Shown: in pieces, positions 40,145-51,480 of the stretch
Numbering within the stretch: the stretch's first letter is position 1
How the letters are laid out: every line of letters starts with the position of its first letter
NCBI GenBank assembly: GCA_028023455.1
Contig: JAQFVV010012477.1
Coordinates: forward strand, 801,501-865,500
Direction: 5' to 3'
DNA from: Epiperipatus broadwayi
Taxonomy: Eukaryota; Onychophora; Udeonychophora; Euonychophora; Peripatidae
DNA: 64,000 bases
Notes under the pieces: generated by a model
Databases searched by the model: none
Told to the model about the DNA's origin: nothing
The model's input: the letters and a program-made list of their open reading frames with translations, nothing else
Program-made: the position numbers and the translations under genes

Positions 40145-40745
40145 TATAGAGGATTTGAACAAGCACCCTTCAACTATCCATATTATCTCATCCTACTGAT
40201 ACACATGACCACATACATGTAGAAAAAATAAATAATCACCAATGAATGTATTTCATGCTAAAACAGCACTCATCAGTTGGTCAAAATTATCATCTTTCAC
40301 ACATATAGATAATCAGTGCTCACTTTATATAAAGATAGCAAATCTTCACACTTTAATGGACAGGCTTCAATCTGCTCCAACTTCCAACTCTTTAGCCATC
40401 CATACTATTGAAAATCTGATGATTTGACGGAAATCCCAAATCCCATGCTAATGCCAATATTATTGTCATTCCCATGTTGACCTCAAGTTACTTTGACCTT
40501 TCATGTATAGGACCTTATCCATTTAAGTACATAGAAGAGGAATGGGTAGGATGCCTGCTTAATGTGTAAATATTTGAAATAAGGCACTCTACACATACCT
40601 GGAACCTAATTATAAATTTAGGGGATTGGAACTCAGACTTTCAAGCACCCTTCAACTATCCATACTATCTCATATCACTGATACACATGACCACATACAT
40701 GTAGAAAAAATAAATAATCACCAATATATGTATTTCATGCTAATA
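40145..40745 (+). repeat. Second copy of the dispersed module, with its start repeated at the end
   Basis: CACCCTTCAACTATCCATA...CACATGACCACATACATGTAG occurs at about 40166-40222 and again at about 40645-40701, about 480 bp apart and nearly identical. So one full unit is followed by the start of the next. The unit includes CAGCACTCATCAGTTGGTCA, CTTTAATGGACAGGCTTCAA, GAAAATCTGATGATT and AGAGGAATGGGTAGGAT, matching the 38.85-kb copy. The small open frame at 40242-40427 lies within it and is not a gene. Confidence 0.6.
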
Positions 40746-41809
40746 ATGTATTATTTTATTTTTTATTTGGAAAATTAACTTTTAATATTTTAAGGATTAG
40801 TTATACTATTTGCACATAATGTTTTATAAAATTTATTAAAACATGGAGATTTCTACAATATAGTTTTTTTTTTTTATTATTAAATCCATTTATTAAACTG
40901 ACGGCTTCTTTGTGATTAATCATTGAAACATTGTAATTTTAATTAAATTTATCTAAACTATAAAGATGATGAAGAATAACTTGTTCTTGTTATGTTTTAA
41001 AGAAAGAAAAAATACAACTAATAAAAATAAAAATAAAAATGAATTTGAAAAAGCACTCAGTATGTTTTGAAATAACAAACATAATGAATTAGAAGAATTG
41101 AACGTTTCAGTGACATAAGTGTGTGTAATTTTAGTATTTTATATCTTCTAAATTTTAGTATACGTAGTAGATGCTTTCATACAATGACATTACTTTTCTC
41201 CTATAATATGTTTGACCAAAATCTATTTTTAAGGCCAATATCATTTTAACTTTGGAGGACATTAGCTTTTGATTTGTCCAATGATCTTTAAACTGTTGAT
41301 ATAACATAAGTTAGCAACTAATCAATTCACTATTTTTTGTAAATAAATACTTTTAAAATGAGTCTATGATTTGTAATACAAGAATAATGGCATTACATCC
41401 CTCGTTAATTTATTTATGCACATATTCTAAGTTTTTTCTGCATACTTCCATTGTTATAAAATTTTATCAGTCCAGAAATTATGATTGAATTTTTTTGTAA
41501 AGTGGATTGGTATAAAAATGCAGTTTATGAACCTGAATAACTTAATTATTATTATTATTATTACTGAAGCATTGGAGAATCCTGTTTATAAAAAAATATA
41601 TACCAGTTTTTCTATTGTCATTAGGTTGTCCTTTTTAAAATTAAATTGCATGATAAGCTATATATTACTCTTATTTTCATACTAAGTAAATGATATAATA
41701 ATGCATATATTTTTTGATTGATTAATAGGTAACAATAACAACTAAACATTTAGCTATTTTAAAAAATAGAGTCATAGATCGCATGACCCCATTCTCTTAA
41801 GCTTGTAAG
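40746..41809. other. AT-rich intergenic DNA
   Basis: No gene recognised. An (ATT)n run near 41545-41562 and several short palindromes are present. Confidence 0.35.
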
Positions 41810-41948
41810 ATATAAACCATGAGCATTGCCAATTGCTCAACAAGCTTTGTGATAAATGCTTAGCTAGAGAAAACATTTTAAATGCTTTCTCTAGCTAAGC
41901 ATTTATCACAAAGCTTGTTGAGCAATTGGCAATGCTCATTGTTTATAT
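41810..41948. repeat. Near-perfect 139-bp palindrome (67-bp arms, 5-nt loop)
   Basis: The left arm 41819-41876 (ATGAGCATTGCCAATTGCTC...) pairs with 41882-41939 with one mismatch over 58 bp; a further 9 bp on each side pair with one more mismatch. The loop is TTTAA. The arm start resembles TIRs of the other foldbacks here (GCCAATTGCTCAACAAGCTTTGT compared with CCAATAGCTCATCAAGCTTTGT at 44.2 kb). It may be a core-less derivative of that superfamily, in which the two arms came together and the centre was lost. If transcribed it would form a long hairpin. Confidence 0.85.
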
Positions 41949-42574
41949 TTAGCTATACTGTTTTGTTTTATTGTAAAATATTTTTTTTGCAATATTTATT
42001 CAAGATACAGATGGCCTGCATGAATTATTGTGGTGATAATGTGGAAGTCTCTAGAGCTCAATGTTCATGGTCTTTTTAAATTTAATGTTAAATATGATTC
42101 AAATAAATATTTTTCGTTTTTTATAAACAACATAGATACTTAAACGTTGATTATATGCTTCTTTGTCTCCATTTATAAAGAATATTTATGAATTAGTTGA
42201 TTTCTACATAGGATCTCTGAGAATCTGTGATATTTGAGAGTTAAGATAGATATTTAAATCAAATAATCCTCAAAAGTTGATGAAATTGCATGATTTGTTT
42301 TAGAGATTATTCCAAAATTGAAATATTTTACTACCTTTAATTTATGAATGTCAAAGAGAAAGAATGATAGTTAAAACAAATAATTGTCTCACGAGTGCTA
42401 TAACAGCTGAAATAGTTTCCTGGTCAGCTGTTATTTCTTTGAACACTTGCAATTTCAAGAAGATAACTCACACTGTCATTTCTAATATAAGTTCAGAGGG
42501 AAACTATAATTAATTATTCATCGTCTGAACAATAGCACACAAAGTGTTATTACAGAATTACATACCACACATAA

Positions 42575-42850
42575 AGAAGTATCCAAGTTGTGAAAATAAA
42601 ACCTTATATCTACAATTAATACTGCATTCCATTCCATACATATACAATACTATATGTATCTAAGTTGTAAAAATAAAACATTATATCCAAATTTAATTCT
42701 GTATTTTGTTCCACACATATAACATTCCCATCTGTGTTAAAGTTCAAGAAAGCAAAATTTATCTAAAGTTAAATACAGTAATTAGTTTTGCTCTTTCCCA
42801 ACACTACTATGGGGTTTAAAGTTATGAAAATAAAACTTTATTCGAGGCTA
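42575..42850 (+). repeat. Four decayed tandem units of 77-79 bp
   Basis: The phrase AAGTTGTGAAAATAAAACC (42585) recurs as AAGTTGTAAAAATAAAACA (42662), AAGTTCAAGAAAGCAAAAT (42740) and AAGTTATGAAAATAAAACT (42819). Each is followed by T-rich sequence and a (T)CCAYAC/CCAACAC block before the next. The third unit is the most diverged. Confidence 0.6.
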
Positions 42851-43796
42851 AGCATAATTTGTAAACAATAAGAAGTTTCAAATAGAATGACCTTTTAGAG
42901 TTGCTATTCTCGTTGTCACAATTAACAATAATTCCTGTACATTTCAGTTGTCGACATTGCGGAAGATTATCAACAGCTATATTTATAGTTGCTGGACTTA
43001 AAAAGTTTTGTTAGGATTTAGCTATGCATTTTGCTATTCATACTTAATAATATTACAACTTAAATTATTATTAAGAGAAGTTTTAATTTAACTTCCTTCT
43101 TTATCCTTGCATTCTCTCTTTTTTTTTAAAATAGTTTTTCTTTTCGTTATATGTTTAACAGTAAAAGCAACATCTGTTTTTTTTTTTTTAAAATTTAAAT
43201 GAAAAGAAAGGGGGGAAATGTGTTCATCTTATGGTATCCTATAAATTAATTCAAAGGAAATTAAATAAATCTTTTAATTAAACTAAAATAATCTCTAGGA
43301 TTATTTAAAGAGAAAAACAAATAATTATTCGACTTTATCTATTTTACTAAACTTGATGTACTAAACTGTTGGCTTTTACTTTCAGGGTAAGCACCAGTCA
43401 CCTAACTTAGTGTTTGGAAACAGAGAAAAACTAATAAATAAAAGAAAGAAAAAAATTATATTACAAGTGAGGCAAAAAAATGGAATTATATAATCTCATT
43501 GTTCAATGAATTTGTACATCAGTGACAAGCATACTAAATGCCAGCCAAGATAATCAAGTCATCTGGAAGAAGATATATAATTATTGTATTAAAATAAAAA
43601 ATAATTAATGAAGTGCAATCTATAATTGCTATAGCAGACTATGTTACAAGCTCTATATGTTTTTCTTCACTTATCTGGATGTGACATGAGTAGGGGATGT
43701 CGATAACTTGGATGTGTGATTAGTTTGTTGTTTCTCCAGAACAACCATCAATTATTACACATATTTATTACTTTTAGCTATTATATATATATATAT

Positions 43797-44213
43797 ATCA
43801 CAGATGGAGCTTTACCAATAGTCATCAAGCTTTGTTTACAAAAAATGCTGAGAGAGAATCGAAATTTCAATATCTCTTTCAAATTGTCCCCACCTTTAAA
43901 GCATGGTTTCAAGCTAATTGGCTTTCATCAGTAAAGGGTGGGGGGACTAGAAACTAGATCTAAAACCCCAACTCTACTGAACAGCATATATGCAAACTGT
44001 TCCTATCAGCTTGAAAGCATGAATTTTTTAGATACGTAAATATCTTAAAATCCAGCTAAACAAACTAGATAGATATATGGGTCTGAAATCAGTTCAGTTA
44101 CTCGACATACCATGGTTTAAAGGTGTGGACAAGAGATATTGAAATTTCGATTCTCTCTCAGCATTTTTTGTAAACAAAGCTTGATGAGCTATTGGTAAAG
44201 CTCCATCTGTGAT
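43797..44213. mobile_element. Foldback (MITE-like) element with arms of about 110 bp
   Basis: The left arm starts ATCACAGATGGAGCTTTACC (43797) and the right arm ends with its reverse complement (44213). The arms pair over about 110 bp with few differences. The centre carries the shared core: GGTTTCAAGCTAATTGGCTTTC, CATCAGTAAAGG, AAACTAGATCTAAAACCCC, AGCTTGAAAGCATGAATTTT, AGATAGATATATGGGTCTGA, and TCAGTTCAGTT. The left flank is an (AT) microsatellite. Core matches to 11.1, 49-51, 54.7 and 57.4 kb define one superfamily with different arms. Confidence 0.8.
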
Positions 44214-46267
44214 CATAAAATGCAAGCTATAGGCAGGTTAAAAAATTTTTAACTTGTTTTTGTTTATCATATATATAATATACTTGCAAGTTTATATGTG
44301 TATAATTTTAATGATAAATATACCAATGACATTTTAATTTGATTACACAAGCCATAAAACAGGTGAGAATAGAAAGATAGTTATAGATGGCAATAAATAT
44401 TGCTTTATAACAATGTTAAAGTTCCACCAAAAACATTATATTTAATATTAGACATCTGTATTTAATATATAAATATTTAATATTAGATACATTTTAATAT
44501 TCTATTCATATAGTGGATGGCTTGAGTAATCAAATCGACATGTCTGTACATTCATTATCAAAATTATACACGGGTGAACCCGCGAAGTATATCATTTATA
44601 TCTGTAAACCGCGAAAATATTCGTGTCAACATATATATAGATAGTGTGATAAATACTTTATTTTTCGAAATCTACATACGTTATTACTAATATATGTATT
44701 TTTACCATCACTTCTTTTTTCTTTCCAGATTTGCAATCAAGAAATAAAAAATTGTAAGTCAATCCATTAGTGAGTGAATTAATAATAGCTTCTATATAGT
44801 CGAACAACTTGTTTGAATTAATTAGAAAATGTATTTGCTCAAGCTTTTCAACACACAGCATAAAAATTTATCCAGAATTTATAAAATAAAAGCAGAAAAT
44901 ATTATAGTAGATGAATAATTCAAATATTAATTCCAAGTTTTCAATTTAGTATTTTATTTTTTCTTTAAAAGTCATGCCTTTGTAGGAAATAAAAATTATT
45001 TAATATTTCAAAATAGAAATTAATAAGTTAACATTCATAAATAAAATAAAATAAAATAATATTTAAATATAACAATAAAAATTAATCTATAAATTTAACT
45101 TTTTCCAACGTTGAATACACAATCTGTTGCTAAAGACGGTATTAAAATATAGTTAAGGTATTCATCTTAATATTTATATCACTAAATTATTATCATAACA
45201 ATTCATCTGAATAGTTAAGTGCACTGCTAAAGAGACAGTCTTTGGAGTTCATTGTTCATATAATGAAGCTCATGCGCAGTAACTATCAGCATTCAAACTT
45301 CTGATGAATTCGCGATCAATAAAGCATTTATTTATAGATACATAAAGTTTATATTTATGCAGTCTTCTCCAAATATATCTTTTCATTAAATTAATCTTAA
45401 ACCTAGAAAGAAATTAAGCTAGCCATAAACTCATTATCTGATAGATATGCAATCTTTTACATAAGGACAATACTTTTGCATTATTTCCTAATTTCAATAC
45501 TTGAAGTTTTTTTTTCAGTAAGTGCATCAACATTCCCTAGTTAATGATAGTTAAATATTCATTTATTAACTAAGTCTGTATGGCTAATATGATCGGTTGT
45601 GGGATAAATATCTTAAAAAAGGTTTTTAATTCTGATTGTGAACAGAAAATATATCTAAGGAATCAAGATCAAAATGAAATTTGGTTATTCTTAAAATGTC
45701 CACTACATTCTCTCACATATGCATTATGATAAAAATGACATAAAAAGGAATAACAGTTATTAACGTTATAGGTTTCATAATTTGAATTCATATATTATAG
45801 CAATACTATTTTTTCATATTAAAATAATTTCAAATATGTTTTCATAAAACATACTTGTTTTAAGTAGCCATTAATATGACATTCATTTAACTAGACGAGT
45901 TTGTAATAGAAGTAAAATAATAATAAAATGGGTGGATCAATAGCTTTCAATACACATGAGATATATTGATTCTGAAAACGATAGAATAAATCAGATAGTA
46001 TGTTTTCAAAATATGTAAACTCAAAAAAGAAATCTATCCATTTGATTAAAGACAAATATAAAAACTGATAACAGTTAGTGCATGATCACATTAAAATTCA
46101 TATATATATAAATTAAGATTGATGTGAGTATTCTTTTCAAAATATATGTAATATTCAGATCAATATATATATTAAAATACAGTAAAATTCACATAACTTA
46201 TTCAATTTTGCATAAATTACTGCTAAGCTTCACTTAAAATCTCAATGTAAGCTGAAACTCCCAAGAT
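44214..46267. other. AT-rich intergenic DNA with small GC-containing patches
   Basis: No gene recognised. ACACGGGTGAACCCGCGAAG at about 44568-44587 is a GC-rich phrase with a possible CGGGT/ACCCG hairpin; I cannot assign it. CATGCGCAGTAACTATC near 45271 is another isolated CpG-containing phrase. Confidence 0.35.
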
Positions 46268-46403
46268 AGGCTATAAACATGGAGACCTAAGTTCTCGGAA
46301 AGTGCTAAGTCTTATCATTCTTTTCGCATAATACTAGGCTATAAACATGGAGACCTAAGTTCTCGGAAAGTGCTAAGTCTTATCATTCTTTTCGCATAAT
46401 ACT
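46268..46403 (+). repeat. Perfect tandem duplication, two copies of 68 bp
   Basis: Copies at 46268-46335 and 46336-46403 are identical to the base and start AGGCTATAAACATGGAGACC. The unit has CTCGGAAAGTGC and is less AT-rich than its surroundings. Complete identity means a very recent duplication or an assembly artefact. Confidence 0.95.
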
Positions 46404-46789
46404 AAGCTTCATATTTTTGCTTAAAGCACAATTTAAAACTTACCACTCAAAGGTGAAGTAAAAACAAGAATTTTATTTCAATGATATATAGTTAATATAG
46501 ACTACAAGATGTATAGTCGAAAGTACTTCCAATAAAATAACTATAATTTATGTGAATTTTACTGTATTTTAATATAAATATATATCTTGTTGTTAAAAAA
46601 TATTGAAAACACTATATAGTTTATTAATAGAATAAAAATAGGATAAAATATTATTTTAATTTTCTGCATAATAATAAGACTGTTAGATTGAAAATTGATA
46701 AAACTGATGATATATTTATAATATTTTTTTTAATATATCTTAAATACAAGTATATTTTATATATATATATATATATATGAATTCTAGAT

Positions 46790-47031
46790 GTAATATAGGG
46801 AATTTGGATACAAACTTTCAAGCTCTTTCAGCCATTCACTCTATTTCATAAACCAATACACATGACCACATACATGTGAAGAAGATAAATGTTTTCCAAA
46901 ATAATATGAAATACATATATTGGAGATCATTTATTTTTTTCACATGTGTGTGATCACGTGTATCAGTTGTATGAGATAGAATGAATGGCAAAAGAAGCTT
47001 GATAGTCTGTGTTCAAACGTCCTATATTATA
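46790..47031. repeat. Foldback of about 240 bp made of the dispersed module
   Basis: The left half (TAATATAGGGAATTTGGATAC, CAAACTTTCAAGCT, CACATGACCACATACATGTG) pairs with the right half (CACATGTGTGTGATCACGTG, AAGCTTGATAGTCTGTG, CGTCCTATATTA) around a centre near 46910. It is a head-to-head pair of the sequence that opens the 38.85- and 40.15-kb units. Confidence 0.65.
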
Positions 47032-47174
47032 ATTAATTTTTTTAGTATTTATATAATTATTTTAAAACATTTTAGAAAAAAAATTGATTGTTAAAGTAAT
47101 CATTAATTAAGTAATAATTTATTTTTAATTTTTGTTAGTCATTCGTAATAGTAGAGATTAGCCACTTAGGGAAT

Positions 47175-47279
47175 TTTTTTTCTCATGTATCATAGCATTA
47201 GCCGGGAAGAGAATCTGCTAAACCGGGACATCTGCTTGTAAGGCAGCTGTCGCTGACCTCATGACCACCAATGCTTGAC
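47175..47279 (-). mobile_element. Short tRNA-derived SINE, copy 4
   Basis: Minus-strand read: CAAGCATTGGTGGTCATGAGGTCAGCG (split here as A-box-like GTGGTCATGAGGTC), GCTGCCTTACAAGCAG (anticodon-arm-like), GATTCTCTTCCCGGC (T-arm-like), and ATGCTATGATACATGAGA with an A run. It is flanked by TAGGGAAT at 47167-47174 and 47280-47287. It is about 105 bp long, the same as copy 2, so the full-length element is about 100 bp. Confidence 0.75.
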
Positions 47280-47287
47280 TAGGGAAT

Positions 47288-48170
47288 AATATTTTTGTAA
47301 TGTAATAATAGTTTATCTGACAAATTATGAAAATAAACATTAGATTAAATTTTTTTATTAAATATTACATAAAGTAATCTAAAGAACTAAAAAATATATA
47401 TATTTTTAAGTCTCTTGATAGTAATATATTAGCTGTTTGAGAAGATTTGCACAAGTTGTGAATATATTGTAGGTAATAAATTAAAAGCAACACCAATCTT
47501 TTGGAAGCATTTAGAAAAAATAATATCTTTGTTTCTACTAATTTCTCTTTATACTATAATTTGTTGTTTACGCAAATGTACTACTTATTTACTAATATCA
47601 TTTTTACAGACTTCCTTTACATTGAAATATATGTTATAGTAATGTTCAATTTTTGGCTAGGTATAATAAACCCTGGTCATAAAATACATCTTACATATCA
47701 ATAAAATACTAAAAGATTAAGGACATTCTTGGATTTGTGATTTTTTTTAGTTTCAAAAATAAATAGGATTTTTATCTCTCATTGTAAACCCAATCTCTAC
47801 ATTTAATACACATAAAACTGCAATTAGTCTTATTGATTTATAGGTAATTACTGATGTTTTTATTTTTTTGGTGAATGCAAGTTCAATCTAATTTATTTTT
47901 TGCGAAAGATTAAAATTAATTTTGGATTTTTTTATTAGAAGAAATTTTTGAACAATCAGTATTCATATTGATGCAGTTTTATCACTCAAATATGAAAAAT
48001 ATTCAACAAAAATATTATTCTTTTTAAAGAACATTTATTTACATGAACTCATATACCCCATTACTTAAATACAATATTTTTAGAATTTCAACTACTTTCT
48101 TGTAATTATTGACAAGGCTCTATAAATATTATATATATATATATCTTTAAACAATCATATATATATATAT
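47288..48170. other. AT-rich intergenic DNA
   Basis: No gene recognised; the frame at 47501-47704 has no domain. Confidence 0.35.
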
Positions 48171-48184
48171 TGTACTGGTCAAAA

Positions 48185-48330
48185 CGTTTATCCATCTAAC
48201 ATGAGCTGGAACTCACAAAATGTCCTTCAAACCCAGTCAAGCCTGTGATTTTGATAAGGGACAACCTGAATTCGAACCCACTCCATAAGCCCCAGATCAA
48301 ACATCTAATGAATAACATACAATGATGGCA
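48185..48330 (-). repeat. Possible tRNA-related SINE remnant
   Basis: A patch with more G and C than its surroundings. On the minus strand GGGTTCGAATTCAGG (about 48265-48280) fits a B-box. A clear A-box is not found and no target duplication is visible, so this is a weak call. Confidence 0.3.
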
Positions 48331-49020
48331 CATGAGAATTTATTTTAAATCTATCCCACTAACAGAGCAGAGAAGACAATGAGACTCAATTCTAACTAAA
48401 TTAAGATATGCATATATGTAGTTGTACATGTGGAAGTGAAGAAACAGGAATTCAAACGACTCAAATAAGTTTAGACAATAAAAATAGTTTAATATGATAA
48501 CAAATTATTATATACATTATGAATTAATTGCACACAGTATTATGTGCATGAATGAGCAAGCGATCTATCAAGCAGTAGATCATTACATATTATCATTCAC
48601 GCTATTATTTTCTCATATGCTTTTTTATTAATTAAATGACATATACTATAAATAACCACACATCTTTGGTGGGTCCAATATTAAAATACCAATCAAGTAT
48701 TAATACTCTTTGGATTACGGTTCTCAAACACAGTGACTAGCATTATTTCGGGAGAATTCCGAGATTCATTATATATATATATAAGATTATGCTCACACCA
48801 TTGTGATCATGACAATAAATAAAATACATTTGAAAATTACATTTAGTTATATGACAATATATGTATTGAAAATTCTTTTAATTAACAATAGTAAGAAGAA
48901 TGCTTTATTTTCCCAAGGCATATACACTTAAATATAGAACTAACAAATTATGATGGTGGGATTGTATAATACCACAGAAATAACACGTTAATTAAAAAAA
49001 TAGTAATATTTGGCATATAT

Positions 49021-51068
49021 ATAAACAAAAACAAGTTATAATCACATAACTTGATATCAATTGTACTTATGATCAATAGATGGCATTTTACCAAAACCAC
49101 CGAACAAAGCGTATATTTGTTTACACAAATGACAAAAGAGTCAGAATTCACTATCTCTTTCATTTGCTCACCCTTAGATCAGCTGATTTCAAGCTTAATT
49201 TGCTATCATCTGTAAAGGATAGAGCTAGAAACTAGATCTAAACACAGACTCCAAGTGTTTATGCAAAAAGTTTCTATCAGTTTGCAAGCATGAATTTTTC
49301 AGACCGGTAAAGTCTTCAAACCCAGCCTCACAAGCCAGATAGCTACATAGGTCTGATCTCAGTTCAGTTTCACCATATAGTCAAAGCCTCTGCAGTATAT
49401 ATCATTGTAAAAACCTTTAAAGGTACATTTATGAAAAACAAAAACAAGTTATAATCACATAACTTGATATCGCTTGTACTTATGATCAATAGATGGCGTT
49501 TTACCAAAACCACCAAACAAAGTGTATATTTGTTTACATAAATGACAAAAGAGTCAGAGTTCACTATCTTTTTTGTTTTCCCACTCTCAGATCAGCTGAT
49601 TTCAAGCTAATTTGCTATCATCAGTGAAGGATAGAGCTAGAAATTAGATTTAAACACTGACTCCAAGTGTTTATTAAAAAAGTTTCTATTAGTTTGCAAG
49701 CATGAATTTTTCAGACCAGTAAAGTCTTCAAACCCAGCCTAACAAGCCAGCTAGCTACATGGGTCTGATCTCAGTTCAGTTTCACCACATAGTCAAAGCC
49801 TCTGCAATATATATCATTGCAAAAATCTTTAAAGGTACATTTATAAAAAACAAAAACAAGTTATAATCATGTAACTTGGTATCGCTTGTACTTATGATCA
49901 ATAGATGGCATCTTTGCAATGATATATTTTGTAGAGGCTTTGATTATGTGGTGAAACTGAACTGAGATCAGACTCATGTAGCTATCTGGCTTGTTATGCT
50001 GGGTTTGAAGACATTACCGGTCTGAAAAATTCATGCTTGCAAACTGATATAAACTTTTTGCATAAACACTTGGAGTCAGTGTTTAGATCTAGTTTCTAGC
50101 TGTATGCATCACTGATGATAGCAAATTAGCTTGAAATCAGCTGATCTGAGGGTGGACAAATGAAAGAGATAGTGAATTCTGACTCTTTTGTCATTTATGT
50201 AAACAAATATACACTTTGTTCGGTGTTTTTGGCAAAACACCATCTATTGATCATAAGTACAAGTGATATCAAGTTATGTGATTATAACTTGTTTCTGTTT
50301 TTCATAAATGTACCTTTGAAGGTTTTTGCAATGATATATATTGCAGAGGCTTTGACTATGTAGTGAAACTGAACTGATATCAGATCCAGGTAGCTATCTG
50401 GCTTGTTAGGCTGGGTTTGATGACTTTACTGGTCTGAAAAATTCATGCTTGCAAACTGATAGGAACGTTTTGCATAAACACTTGGAGTCAGTGTTTAGAT
50501 CTAGTTTCTATCTGTATGCATCACTGATGATAGCAAATTAGCTTGAAATCAGCTGATCTGAGGGTGGACAAATGAAAGCGATAGTGAATTCTGACTCTTT
50601 TGTCATTTATGTAAACAAATATACGCTTTGTTCAGTGTTTTTGGCAAAACACCATCTATTGATCATAAGTACAAGTGATATCAAGTTATGTGATTATAAC
50701 TTGTTTCTGTTTTTCATAAATGTACCTTTAAAGGTTTTTGCAATGATATATATTGCAGAGGCTTTGACTATGTAGTGAAACTGAACTGATATCAGATCCA
50801 GGTAGCTATCTGGCTTGTTAGGCTTGGTTTGACGACTTTACTGGTCTGAAAAATTCATGCTTGCAAACTGATAGGAACGTTTTGCATAAACACTTGGAGT
50901 CAGTGTTTAGATCTAGTTTCTAGCTCTATCCTTCACTTATGATAGCAAATTAGCTTGAAATCAGCTGATCTGAGGGTGGGCAAATGAAAGAGATAGTGAA
51001 TTCTGACTCTTTTGTTGTTTATGTAAACAAATATACGCTTTGTTCGGTGGTTTTGGTAAAATGCCATC
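49021..51068. repeat. Foldback complex: two forward units plus part of a third, then three reversed units (about 410 bp each)
   Basis: Forward units start at about 49021 and 49436, with a partial third at 49844-49912. At 49913 the orientation flips: reversed units run 49914-50325, 50326-50737 and 50738-51068. Units 50326-50737 and 49914-50325 are nearly identical (period 412). Each holds CAATAGATGGCRTTTTACCA (or its complement), a TTTGTTTACATAAATGACA block, the shared core (TTTCAAGCTAATTTGCTATC, AACTAGATCTAAACAC, GCAAGCATGAATTTTTCAGA, CAGATAGCTACATGGGTCTG, GCCTCTGCAATATATATC) and an end with ACAAGTTATAATCACATAAC. The small open frames that recur every 412 bp are by-products of the repeat. The entire region is a 2-kb palindrome-like array. 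Confidence 0.85.
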
Positions 51069-51480
51069 TATATATATATCGAGCAAAACATAATTTTAAT
51101 ATTAGAGCATTAAAACTGGGTCATGAAGCAAAAAAATAATAATATGAAGAAGTTTGCAGTACTGACATCAGCACAAAGAAATAACAGGAAAAGGTCATAC
51201 TTCTGGATGAAAGATGAAGTCTACGACCCCCTTCTTAGGTAGTGCTTAGAGAAAAGTGGATAGGCATGCCATGGTAATCACCATGTGCAGGCCTTTTATA
51301 TGATGAAAGTGGATAAGCATAGCATTTGCCAGGCCTACTGGAATCACCACCAGAGGCCTTTTTATATGAAATGTCCCAGGAAGGTCAACTATCCATGGGA
51401 CAGAAAATAACAAGAAATCTATGGGTTCAATCTTGTCACAACCCCAGATTAGAAGCACATAATATATATATATATTCTCA
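51069..51480. other. GC-richer patch with a short degenerate duplication
   Basis: GTGGATAGGCATGCCATGG...AATCACCATGTGCAGGCC (about 51258-51295) and GTGGATAAGCATAGCAT...AATCACCACCAGAGGCC (about 51309-51358) are two diverged copies of about 55 bp, each ending in TTTTATATGA. This may be a fragment of an older mobile element. The overlapping minus-strand frame has no recognisable domain. Confidence 0.4.

Noticed and set aside
44568-44587. Helitron end (GC hairpin plus CTRR)
   Set aside because: A short CGGGT/ACCCG pairing exists but no CTRR end at the correct distance and no matching 5' end were found.
50160-50775. Two nearly identical 67-residue frames as a duplicated small gene
   Set aside because: They recur at the period of the foldback repeat and are read from its arms and flank; the opposite strand of the same sequence gives similar frames at 48.9-49.6 kb. 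No coding bias.
49021-51068. CRISPR-like array
   Set aside because: Units are 412 bp, inverted in part and without spacers; the genome is eukaryotic.
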